This document shows, one piece after another, positions 12,701 to 20,578 of a DNA stretch of 64,000 bases. Below the pieces are notes generated by a model that saw nothing but the letters and a program-made list of their open reading frames with translations, was not told the origin of the DNA and searched no databases. The translations under genes and the position numbers were made by a program. Position 1 is the stretch's first letter. The number at the start of each line of letters is the position of its first letter. The DNA lies in assembly GCF_964355755.1 (NCBI RefSeq), contig NC_092672.1, positions 37,942,501-38,006,500 of the forward strand. Direction: 5' to 3'. The stretch is from Antedon mediterranea. Lineage: Eukaryota > Echinodermata > Crinoidea > Comatulida > Antedonidae.

Positions 12701-15700
12701 TACATTTAGTACTCCTACTACTACTGTACTTAGTATAATAGTTTGCTTGGGGTTAGAGTTTGTTTTTATGATAAATTTAAAGCACAAAACACAATCATGT
12801 TTCTGGTCAGGTCTAACTTGATTAATTACTGTACATAGGCCAGCTAATCATTTCTGTAATTATGCAACTGGTTGTGGTTTAGAGATAGAGGTGTTTTTAA
12901 TAATATGATATAATAATATTACATAAGCATTTTTTTTTATATCTGTAGACTTTAGCATTAGGTGTCACACCATTTTGTACCATTTGGAAAAAAAAAAGAC
13001 TAGTAAGTAGTAGCAGCATTATCATTGAGGTCAAATGGATGACATTGACAGGAAGACCATTATAGTGTCATAATTTAACACATTTTAATTGGTGATTACA
13101 ACATCACATCAACAATAACAATAATAGAAATCACAGTCTACATTAGCTCATCTTATTTACCACAAAGCTGTGGATTAAGTGAGTTAATCCTTTTTAATCC
13201 TGTCAAATTACTTTTGTTAATCCAGACTCTTTAGCATGCTTTCTAGTACTAAGTATGTAATGTCCTTTTTCTATTTGATTCTTTTAAAGTTGTGAGAAAG
13301 ATTTTATCAGATTTATCATGGCCCTGAGTCAATGTACAGTACACAGTATACTCCAACATTTGACACAGCCTTTAGTCCATTTAGAACAATAACATCTTTT
13401 AGTATAGTACAAGAGTAAAATCTTTACTACATTGTAAAACCTAATCTAAGTCAATTAGTTTGATGTTAACAATATGAATAATATATTCATTATATTATGA
13501 CCATAAGAATTGCAAGATACAGTAGCTTGTTCTTTTTAAACATGTATTTTCCCTTTTTAACATTTTTTTCCCTTCAATTTTTTTGTTGAATATGCCATTT
13601 TAATGTGACATAATAGCTATCCACTTCGATAATAAAGTGGGTTAACAAAAATTTAAAATTGTTAAAATTAACCATTTCTTTTGTCTTTTTATAAAATATA
13701 AGTGAAATAATAATTGTTTTGAATGGATATTCTTATTTTTTGGTGTTTTTTTTTCACCGAAATGAATAATTTTATCAAAACTGCAAAATGGCTGATTTTA
13801 TTAATCTTCATTTTTCATGTTTTTGGGGGACAATACATCTTGAAATTGTTTAGTTTTAAATTCGGATTGCTACTATAGTGTGCATCATTGATTTGAAATA
13901 TTTAGAATTTTAACTTTTAAGATTGTAAAGCAAGCACAATGAATCTTTAATACAAGTGACACACATTTCTTATTCACACACTACAGTTTTACTGTAATCT
14001 GTTTACTTTATGAAGCACAGTTTTTTAATCTGTCCAGATTCAACTTGAATAATTATTTTTTTAATTCATTATTATCAATGGGGCGAGTACTTAATTTATT
14101 TAATTAACACAAAATATTATGATAAACCTTGTTTACCAAACATTATATGTTCAAATTTAATCTTGCGGGAAAGTGATTATATTGATGTTCAGAATTCCTA
14201 CATAAATCAGAGAACAAAATGTACATAGGGCATTTTGAATATTATTTATTAAAAAAAATAACATAGCAGGCAGCCAAAGTACATTTACTATTTTAGCATG
14301 TATACCTCACAGCAAAACATAGATATAGAAATATACAAAGAATTCAGCTGACTCACTCATACCAAAATACTCTCTTTTCTTCTTTTCTCTAGGTCCAAAA
14401 TGTCACAAACATTGCTATAGAAATGCGTATTAACACAATAAATATATAATTTTTAAGAAATATATTTACTTTGCTTTTTGTTGTATTCATTGTTGCTTGA
14501 TGTAACAATATACATTAAAACATTAAAATTGAGTGTAAATCATCAACACTCACTGATCTTTTTGTCGAGAGATCCAAGGTTTTATTTTAGAGTAAATAAT
14601 TATGAGTTTGTTGATTGTGTGCTTTGATTGATTTAATTAAGGCCTTGATTTTGTTGATGCTGTATTAATAATCTACTGTTGTTGTTGTACTGTATACCTT
14701 TCTTCAGACATTAATTGCATCTAAGCGTTTTCATCTAACCTCCTCATAACGCCAACAATGAGATTTGATTTACCTTATGACGTCAAAGCTAAGCAAACTA
14801 CCGTTTGTAACACAAGTAGTACGTACAAGAAAATCAAATGAATATTTTAGATAAGGATTGCGACCTAAATAGTCAAATCACAAAATCTTATGTGTCTTTA
14901 ATTAAAATTTATTTTTCTTATTTTCTGTATACAGACAGTCACCAGGAGACTTTCCCATAAACTAGCTGAAAGAATATTTTAATTTGTTGTGTTGACCCTT
15001 TAAGATGTATTGTCCCAAAAAAAAATGAAAAATATTAAATCATGTAATTTTCTAGTTTTAATAAAGTTATTCACTTCCGTAGGAAATAAAAACCAAAATA
15101 ACAAATAAATTCAATTCAATTTTATGTCTTTTACTGTATTTTATGTCTTTTACTGTATTTTTAGGCAACAACTGCAGGATATTTGAAACATGGACATTTT
15201 GAGATGATGCGATTAACAATCAATCGTTTCATGGACACTAGGAGAATGTTTGCAATCTGGCGCGTCGAAGCTCCTTATAAACCAATCACCAAGAAGGGTC
15301 AAGGTCAGCGAATGGGAGGAGGAAAAGGTTTGTCCAATCCAATCCAATTTTTTTTTACACATTTTTAGAATACTTTCTTTGATGGTTTCAGTTTTTTCTG
15401 TAATTTTTTGTAAGGTAGAAAGTCTGCAGAATGTATCTATGAACTAATACTGTATATGACTACCGGGAATAATCTCTAATATAAGTCCGGAAAATTAAGC
15501 AAATTATCAAATATAGCCCTTGATTACTACTAGACTATTGTTTATTTTATGTATAACTTTCTTACATAATTTTAAATACCGAGGCAATGTAGTTAGGCAA
15601 ATTTTACTGGCAAAACACAGACTTCGTAACCAGACCCCCTGAGACTAAACTTCCTCATGGTAGTTATGGTGACTGGATATTTGTTATTGACTAGATAATA

Positions 15701-16557
15701 TTGTTTTTTTAGATAAAAAATCACATTAACATGGCTCCATATTTATTTATACAGCCTACAGCAAACAGGCATGGTGCAATGAAACATACTGTACCAAACA
15801 TAGCAATTATTAAAACCTAATCCAAAACTCTTAGGACCACCTATCTATAACCAGAACTGATAAAATAATCAACAATATTATTTCTTCCACAATAATTATT
15901 TAATATTTACTTTTGCGAGTTATTTAAACAATAATAACCCAGATATCTAAGTTGTTTGCTTGCTTTTGACTAATATTACCCCCAGCTTGGACTATTTTAA
16001 CTGGCTACAAACAGTATCTGTGTTACAGCCTTAGGCTAAAGATTTTTCTAGTTCTGTGTAGTAACATTTATTTTTTATTAGGTAATCTATTGTATGGTCT
16101 ATTATAAGGACATCTTTAAGATATTTCAAAATCTTTCTTTAAAATTCTGCCTTGTTTTTAATCTAAGTTCTTTTCGTATTGTTTTTGCTACTTTTGAGTT
16201 TGCCAGTCTTTGTACAGTTATAATAGACACTTCTGAGTTAGAAATGTTTGTTTTAATTTAGGAAGTATTGATCACTACGTGACACCGGTAAAACCTGGTA
16301 GAATTGTCGTTGAAATTGGAGGAAAGTGCGAATTGCAAGAAGTGGAAAAAGTGCTTAAGGAACTGACAAAGAAATTACCATTTCGTAGCAAAATCGTTAC
16401 TCCTAAAGTTCTGGAAGATGATGCCATGGAAGAAAAAAGGATCGAGGAAAGCAATGATAATGAATGGACATTTAAACGAGTAGTAGAAGGAAATTACTTA
16501 GGAATAAGTAAATATCTTGGTCCTTACGATTACAAATGGTATGGAAAATATAGGTAG
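667..16557 (+). CDS. MRPL16: Mitochondrial large ribosomal subunit protein uL16m (3' four exons; first exon not found)
   Basis: Encodes the mitochondrial homologue of ribosomal protein L16, which sits near the peptidyl-transferase/A-site region of the mitoribosome large subunit. The coding exons I can place are 667-759, 1054-1202, 15165-15327 and 16262-16557. All have GT donors and AG acceptors and the phases agree throughout, giving 232 residues plus two leading bases. Family-typical strings are [59 protein letters not shown] and WTFKRV. The human protein is about 251 aa, so roughly the first 15-20 residues (mitochondrial targeting part) are missing and must lie in an upstream exon, perhaps left of the window. 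The C-terminus stops at WYGKYR, shorter than the vertebrate protein. The intron 1203-15164 is about 14 kb and full of mobile DNA. Family assignment is very secure; the start is unknown. Confidence 0.93.
1054..1202 (+). CDS. MRPL16: MRPL16 exon (PEKP...RKLIDLRGP segment)
   Basis: Begins after ATGTTCAATATAG and ends at TTTGGTTTGCAG before GTACAG. It codes for [15 protein letters not shown] and [17 protein letters not shown], clear L16m landmarks. The following intron is nearly 14 kb. Confidence 0.92.
1477..2476. mobile_element. 1.0-kb MITE with CAGGGGCGG terminal inverted repeats (hAT-like ends)
   Basis: The left end reads CAGGGGCGGTCGCAGG and the right end is the reverse complement of CAGGGGCGGACGCAGG, 1,000 bp apart. 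Termini starting CAGGGGCGG are familiar from hAT-type non-autonomous elements; the superfamily is inferred from that only. Internally near the right end GGGTGTTGCC and GGCAACACCC pair as a hairpin. No transposase frame is present. A related end, CAGGGGCAGATCTAGG, occurs at about 1320. It lies within MRPL16 intron 1203-15164. Confidence 0.6.
3495..3654. mobile_element. MITE family B copy 1 (AAGTATCATAGGA ends)
   Basis: Ends TTCCGAAGTATCATAGGA and its complement TCCTATGATACTTCGAAA, with ACATGTG-rich interior. A second copy is at 43886-44037 in the WSCD gene, so it is a dispersed family. Confidence 0.7.
3783..3830. repeat. Short hairpin
   Basis: TAGTTAAACCGTGGACCTA and TAGGTCCATGGTTTAACTA face each other across about 9 bases. 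It is a near-perfect inverted repeat inside the long MRPL16 intron; function unknown. Confidence 0.6.
3861..3943 (+). repeat. 83-bp repeat unit, left flank of nested mobile block
   Basis: Nearly identical to 11590-11672 (shared strings GAGGTTTATACATAAATGCA and AAATAAGTTGGCCTTATAAT). It ends exactly where the AGTAGGTATCCCAATG terminus starts. A third, diverged copy follows at about 11771-11862, so the block sits in a small tandem array. Confidence 0.75.
5160..5191 (+). repeat. Left 32-bp terminal inverted repeat
   Basis: CTGAGACAACAATCAAAGAG followed by ATTGGAAACGCT; identical to the reverse complement of 10702-10733. Preceded by GCTAGCT. Confidence 0.9.
5245..5391 (+). promoter_or_regulatory. 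Putative promoter and 5' untranslated exon of the 323-aa transposon gene
   Basis: Contains the octamer ATGCAAAT (near 5250), a CCAAT box in GGCCAATCAG (near 5272) and TCTCGCGAG (near 5358), all known metazoan promoter elements. A GTAAGA donor follows at about 5391. It would pair with the strong acceptor TTTTTTTTTTCAG that ends two bases before the ATG at 5877. This is inferred from motifs only. Confidence 0.4.
5877..6848 (+). CDS. Transposon companion protein with 'DRGGLIYPS' motif (323 aa)
   Basis: Complete frame starting two bases after a polypyrimidine-CAG acceptor, which favours this ATG. The protein is helical and basic at its end (lysine/arginine-rich residues 290-323, nuclear-type). 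Residues 160-175 ([16 protein letters not shown]) and 206-214 (DRGGLIYPS) resemble the segment that follows the catalytic domain in P/THAP9-like transposases, where a 'YIAGYV..KL' plus 'KDRGGL.YPS' pattern is usual. That comparison is from memory and moderate. The transposase on the other strand lacks this segment, so function may be split over two proteins. The first residues include TGT-AGG-CCT-AGT, a TAGGCCTA octamer that may have been inserted. An AATAAA lies at 6910-6915. I give no biochemical function beyond 'probable accessory or split C-terminal part'. Confidence 0.7.
   Translation: MATKSTACRPSPLPLTTAKEINEDLPHMVTDALNILVTDDIHHASWSKCGLGVISIAKSILENQSEINMFLSEEIMDSLLQPTAADILKAVFQLRINRKFIHDFLNKIITNINNTETEKEAFVQRFLTCITTSFFKRQNEKIEVRYNMEIELVTTADKQIIHHITGSIIRKLKKRYMNKPVEREMLSNLTTDNGVDSRCSWTQSLDRGGLIYPSTKFLNLIILIERWIRELINSESLQHDSLINIKSTILKYKLVTHIWCNLITSPNTQKWIVLDNVVELFLKIRGFALTEQLKSKMQKKRKQQKLAAGTKKALRKELKELNK
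6875..6915. promoter_or_regulatory. Opposed polyadenylation signals between convergent transposon genes
   Basis: AATAAA on the plus strand at 6910-6915 and TTTATT at 6875-6880 (AATAAA on the minus strand). Each signal lies beyond the other, so the two transcripts' 3' ends should overlap by a few tens of bases. Confidence 0.5.
6948..9531 (-). CDS. P-element-like transposase (exons 9400-9531 and 6948-9311)
   Basis: Cut-and-paste transposase with the RNase H-like fold of the P/THAP9 family. The main exon is 6948-9311; the GAA-codon acceptor after TGTGTATTGCAG joins in phase to an upstream exon ending at 9400 (donor GTAAGT). With a start at ATG 9531-9529 the product is 831 aa. Candidate catalytic acids are D416 (LQDEIKIKE), D518 ([14 protein letters not shown]) and E765 ([13 protein letters not shown]). 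Also typical are [13 protein letters not shown] and [11 protein letters not shown] before the core, the insertion region in between, and GAGDNPT after the last acid. The middle part has a C-x2-C pair in CPHCATYRR. No N-terminal THAP zinc domain is seen in this frame. Another ATG at 9578 opens an overlapping frame with several Cys/His that may be the true N-terminus broken by one base. Basic nuclear-type tail KRRVKKS. Confidence 0.85.
9400..9592 (-). CDS. 5' exon of the transposase (two overlapping frames; possible frameshift)
   Basis: On the minus strand an acceptor TTTATTTATAACAG precedes ATCATGACAAG, and GTAAGT follows at 9399. The upstream ATG frame reads [17 protein letters not shown] and [10 protein letters not shown], then stops. 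The other frame, open from ATG 9531, reads [16 protein letters not shown] and joins the main exon in phase. The Cys/His content of both halves suggests a single ancestral N-terminus, now separated by a one-base shift near the TTTT run at about 9437-9440. The simpler reading is a start at 9531. Confidence 0.45.
9695..9770. repeat. CCCTCACC-rich low-complexity tract
   Basis: Runs of CCC separated by TCA. On the minus strand this gives repeated GGG tracts, compatible with G-quadruplex formation. It lies upstream of the transposase, inside the transposon. Confidence 0.5.
10702..10733 (-). repeat. Right 32-bp terminal inverted repeat
   Basis: Perfect reverse complement of the left terminus; followed by GCTAGCT (10734-10740), the matching target-site copy. 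Confidence 0.9.
11590..11930 (+). repeat. Tandem ~170-bp repeat, two further copies
   Basis: Copy 1 starts at 11590 and copy 2 near 11770; both contain CAGNGGTTTNTACNTAANTGCA, an AATAA..CATTT stretch, GAGGAATATTTCAAA and CACAATTACATCC. The first matches 3861-3943 on the other side of the nested mobile block, which shows where that block inserted. Confidence 0.7.
11931..13535. other. MRPL16 intron, no gene seen
   Basis: AT-rich intronic DNA without a supportable exon or RNA gene. Around 12505-12545 a GTTGGATGTGTACTGTATGA string followed by (AATAA)n resembles the 3' tails of the LINE fragments at 26930 and 56520, so it may be a very short LINE end. Confidence 0.5.
13600..13845 (-). mobile_element. 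MITE family C copy (GATGTATTGTCCC end), reverse orientation
   Basis: The right end GGGGGACAATACATCTT is the inverted form of the family-C terminus. The interior matches the 17001-17305 copy over stretches such as AATGAAGATTAATAAAATC. The far end is eroded, so the left limit is approximate. Confidence 0.6.
14997..15119 (+). mobile_element. MITE family C, truncated copy
   Basis: Begins CTTTAAGATGTATTGTCCC and shares the AAGTTATTCACTTC string with the full copy, but has no matching right terminus. It ends just before a two-copy 19-bp repeat (TTTTATGTCTTTTACTGTA, to about 15158) that leads into the MRPL16 acceptor at 15164. Confidence 0.65.
15165..15327 (+). CDS. MRPL16: MRPL16 exon (core L16 fold)
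   Basis: Starts directly after TGTATTTTTAG and ends in GGAGGAGGAAAAG before GTTTGT (phase 1). It encodes the most conserved L16 strings, [13 protein letters not shown] and QRMGGGK, which contact rRNA in the family. A truncated MITE (14997-15119) lies immediately upstream. Confidence 0.95.
16262..16557 (+). CDS. MRPL16: MRPL16 terminal exon
   Basis: Acceptor TGTTTTAATTTAG; the first two bases complete a Gly codon. Reads [20 protein letters not shown], a charged helix with PFRSK, then [20 protein letters not shown] and ends KWYGKYR-TAG. A candidate AATAAA lies at 16858-16863. Confidence 0.95.
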
Positions 16558-16857
16558 ATACAATTGTGGACATGGTTCATCAAACAGCCTGTCTATGAGA
16601 TAAAACAGTTAAATGGGATCTGTTGCTGAATCAGCAATTATGTACTAGATAGTACATTGCTTCTGATGCATTTAACTGATTTATGGTTGGCGACGCCATG
16701 TTGTACTACATTAGTATGATCTTATTTGAAATTGCTTTATCCATGTTCGCTATAAATAACACATTACTATTGTTATTTTCACCCGATAACATACTTAGTG
16801 CTGAATGCATATGTTGCATTAACGCTATACTCTTAATATATATAATAAGAAAATAAT

Positions 16858-16863
16858 AATAAA
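16858..16863 (+). promoter_or_regulatory. Candidate polyadenylation signal of MRPL16
   Basis: AATAAA hexamer about 300 bases after the MRPL16 stop codon, in an AT-rich stretch. It is the first canonical hexamer I noticed on this strand after the gene. Confidence 0.4.
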
Positions 16864-17000
16864 GGATATGATGTTGACCTTGCTGGATATGATGTTGACC
16901 TTGCTGCTAATAATTGTGATGGACAATTAACGATGTTAACTCTGCTTCTCACAATTAAGCTGCTAAGCTTCGTTTTGTACACCTTGTATATAGATGAAAC

Positions 17001-17305
17001 TTAAAGATGTATTGTCCCCCAAAAACATAAAAAATGAAGATTAATAAAATCAGACTTTAAATAGGCCATTTGCAGTTTTAATCAAGTTATTCACTTCTAT
17101 AAAAAAAAAATAAAATAATTATTTTACAAATGGTTAATTTAAACAAAAACCATTGTCTGACAGACAATTTAACTATTTTTTGCTTTGAATTACATTTTTT
17201 TCGGGTAAATATTTTTTTTTTACTATTATTATGTGACATAAAAATTAAATATTCAAAAACAAAAATTTAAAAAATGATTTTTTCAGGGGAACAATACATC
17301 TTTAA
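17001..17305. mobile_element. MITE family C, full-length copy
   Basis: The terminal inverted repeat TTAAAGATGTATTGTCCC at 17001 has its complement GGAACAATACATCTTTAA ending at 17305. At 305 bp with no coding capacity it is a typical MITE. It lies just downstream of MRPL16. Confidence 0.8.
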
Positions 17306-17587
17306 GCCTTTTGCAAAGGTTTAATAATACACAACATTATGTATTGAAAATAGAGTTATTCTGACAATAAAACACTAAACGATACTAATTGTACTGTACT
17401 AGACTGTATAGAGAAACTTTAATATAAATAGTATACCAAAGTCGATATTATATAACACCTAAATAAATTCCTGTCATCAATGTTAATCAAATGTAGGCCT
17501 TGGCTAGGCCTACCTTTTATTTGATTAAAATGACAGGAATCTGTCTGTCTGTTTTATAAAACAAATAATGAATGTTTCATATTCTTG

Positions 17588-17702
17588 TAATGGTACAAAT
17601 AATAGAATTTGGTGAATGATGAAAGGTTATATATCAACTCGGCTGTCGCCTCGTTGATATATAACCTTTCATCATTCACCTCATGCCATTATTCATTATT
17701 TG
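17588..17702. repeat. Long hairpin (inverted repeat, ~50-bp arms)
   Basis: GAATGATGAAAGGTTATATA with TCAAC is mirrored by GTTGATATATAACCTTTC with ATCATTC around the 14-base loop TCGGCTGTCGCCTC. The pairing continues more loosely outward to ACAAATAATAG / ATTCATTATTTGT. Probably a tiny fold-back MITE. Confidence 0.75.
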
Positions 17703-18370
17703 TATAAAATCTATTAAGTAATCTGTGTCTAATATAAATATGATAATAATGTTTTATTTTAGAGACGGGATGTTTTTTATTGACTCCTTATTATGTGTGC
17801 CGTAGCTATTTAAATTTACTTTCGTCCTCCGTAAAAAGGAAATATATTGAGTGTATTTCATAGATCGTCATGTAATGTATGTAACATAATAGTATAATTG
17901 ATCAATTTTTGTTAATAGCATAATTCACGAGGTCGAGGAAGTTATCACAACGACGATTGGTTTGTAAGCATGCGCAAATTCATATCGCGTATAAGCGTAA
18001 ATTCATATTGCGCATTGCGTAAATCTATATCGCTTATATATAAGCGTAAAATACGCATTGCTAGATTAAGAACAGTGTTTCAAAGAACTTATAACAGAAG
18101 AATCTCCTGTTCTTCAATTTGCATTCAAAACACAGTATCAGAAGTACAGGGTTAAAAGGTCAAACTGGGCGACGCCATTTCACAGCATGGAGCAGCGCCC
18201 CCTCCAAACTAGGAAGTCAATTACTCTACCCCACTCTAGAGTATTAGCAGATCCCCTCTATGATTTTGACTTTCTAATTTGATGCGGGCGCCCTACTTCA
18301 TGGCTCACAATGGCGCCACCCTTAGCTCTATTCTATCCCACAATGCCTTTCGAAATTGTTACGCGCTTCG
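17703..18370. other. Non-coding spacer with TATCGC/GCGTAAAT micro-repeats
   Basis: No exon seen. Around 17970-18060 the string GCGTAAATTCATAT and variants with TATCGC recur irregularly. AAGAATCTCCTGTT at about 18099 recurs in inverted form at 19708-19723, just outside the fold-back element, so the true outer limit of that element may be here. Confidence 0.4.
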
Positions 18371-19706
18371 GACAGCCTGGGTGCAGTACAAATTTTGCAG
18401 GAAAAAAGTATAGGAACATTTTTTTCTGATAGAGTATACCATATAGAATGTCAGAAAAAAAATCCCCATCTTGGGGAAATTTTTTACGGCACTTTTAAAT
18501 CTATGGCCTATATAACACACACACACAAATGCCTATTAACACACACAAATACCATATATAGGGGATAGGGAAAACCAATTCACGTTTTTTTTTTTACTTG
18601 GAGTTGTGTTATGATGAAAATTTGCTGAGGCTTACTTTAATAACTACTTCTCATAGTAGTTGATAAATCGAGTCGATAACAATGACATCATCATGCCAGA
18701 ATCCAATATGGCATCCAATTTGGCGGAAAAAACAGGGTAGTATTTCTAAACCCCCGCAAACCCCTGCAAACCTAAAAAAAAAACATAGCAAACCCCACCG
18801 AACCAACATAAAAGTGATTGAATCATGTAGGCCTAGTGTCCGACCCACTGGGTATATCCATGTTAAAAAAAAATTAAATTTCTACTGTTAATTACTTATT
18901 TTTGGGGTAAAACATAATTTTTTGGTCAAAAATGATTGCTAAACCCTGCAAACCTCCAAAAAAACAAAGCAAACCCCACCGAACCAACATAATAAAAATG
19001 ATTGAATCATGTAGTGTACGACCCACTGGGTATATCCATGTTTTAAAAAAAAATTAATTTCAACTGTTAACTACTTATTTTTGGGGTAAAACATCATTTT
19101 TTGGTAAAAAATTATTGCTAATTTTTAACCAAAAAATGATGTTTTATCCCCAAAATAAGTAGTTAACAGTAGAAATTTAATATTTTTTTTTACATGGACA
19201 TACCCAGTGGGTCGTACACTCCATGATTCAATCACTTTTATGTTGGTTCGATGGGGTTTGCTATGTTTTTTGGAGGTTTGCAGCGGGGTTTAGCAATACC
19301 CTGTTTTTTCCCGCCAAATTGGACGCCATATTGGATTCTGGCATGATGATGTCATCGTATCGACTTGATTCATCAACTACTATGAGAAGTAGTTATTAAA
19401 GTAAGCCTCTACTAATTTTAATCATTAAAACACAACTGCAAGTAACAAAAACCGTTAATTGATTTTCCCTATCCCCTATTAGGTATTTGTGTGTGTTAAT
19501 AGGAATTTGTGTGTGTTATAGCCTATAGGCCTAGGCCAAAATTTAAAAGTGCCATAAAAAAATTTCCCCAAGATAGACCCTGGGATGGGGATTTTTTTTT
19601 CTGACATTCTATATGGTATACTGTATTAGAAAAACCCCAAAAAAATTGTCCTTTACTTTTTTCCCGCAAATGTGTATATTAATTGTTCTGCACGTCACCC
19701 AGGCTT
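18371..19706. mobile_element. 1.3-kb fold-back element (imperfect giant palindrome)
   Basis: The outer ends CAGCCTGGGTG and CACCCAGGCT are inverted, and long inner stretches mirror across a centre near 19120. Examples are ATACCATATAGAATGTCAGA / TCTGACATTCTATATGGTAT and AAACATCATTTTTTGGT / ACCAAAAAATGATGTTT. The left arm contains an internal tandem duplication (about 18720-18930 and 18945-19120) carrying CGACCCACTGGGTATATCCA. No open frame of note, so non-autonomous. Confidence 0.8.
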
Positions 19707-20269
19707 AAACAGGAGATTCTTGTGTTAAGTTATTTGCAGTGTTTTCAGTAATTATGCTTCGGAATTAAAAAATAAGCGTGTATCTCTCCTCGACGGTTAC
19801 CTTCAATAACCACATGCCATATAATTATAATACTTAATAACTGTCGACAGCACGGTCCTCATCAGTCAAATTGTAATTAAGACAAACTGAAGAGCCATTT
19901 CTATTATTAATTGACGGTCACGTGGGCAAATAATTCGTCGAAATTCTGCCAATATGTTACCGTTACATATCCTTCAACATCATGATCGCCTGCATTCGAT
20001 ATCACCCTAACTATATATCAAGGTCCATCATCGACTAATGCAGTAATGTCGGCCTAAATTATGATATAACCTTCGATCATTATAACATTTTGTGAACGTC
20101 TATTATATTAACACTGGCGGTTTTGTTATTTTGTGATAAAACGGAGTGCTACAGTATGTTTAATTTATAAAAATAACATTTCACATTACAAATTAAACCT
20201 AAGTTTGTGATCGTTCGATCACAACATATATATGAATTACAGTATGTAATTCATAGCCGTAATTACGTA

Positions 20270-20524
20270 GGTAGCCATAACATCGGCAGGGGTTCGAGGC
20301 TCACTCACTCCATGGTTCTGGTGGTAGAATGTGACGAGTCTTCTCGGATAAGGACTATAAACCGTGTGCACTTTAAAGAACCTAGTACATCTTTCGAGAC
20401 GAGTAGGGGGTTACCCCGGTGTATTAGTACATCACAGCCACTGATCACCAACTGGGCCCTCTGGGAGACCAGTCTTTGACTGAAGAGGTTACCCAGTATA
20501 AATATATATTTCAATCAATCAATC
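20270..20524 (+). mobile_element. SINE-like retroposon
   Basis: GGGGTTCGAGGCTC near 20290 fits a pol III box B. It is followed by a conserved-looking body (TTCTCGGATAAGGACTATAA, ACGAGTAGGGGGTTACCCC) and a (CAAT)n tail, ATCAATCAATCATG, at the 3' end. Layout and tail are those of invertebrate tRNA-related SINEs. It lies 55 bp from the GPCR stop codon, tail facing it. Box A is not clear. Confidence 0.6.
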
Positions 20525-20542
20525 ATGTATGATTCCATATTT

Positions 20543-20548
20543 TTTATT
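20543..20548 (-). promoter_or_regulatory. Polyadenylation signal of the GPCR gene
   Basis: TTTATT on the plus strand, AATAAA on the minus strand, only about 30 bases after the receptor stop codon at 20581-20579. Confidence 0.5.
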
Positions 20549-20578
20549 TAATGTCTTTGTTTTATACATTTGTTTTGA

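Noticed and set aside
20207-20479. 90-codon frame overlapping the GPCR 3' end
   Set aside because: It runs through a SINE-like unit with box B and CAAT tail; not a gene.
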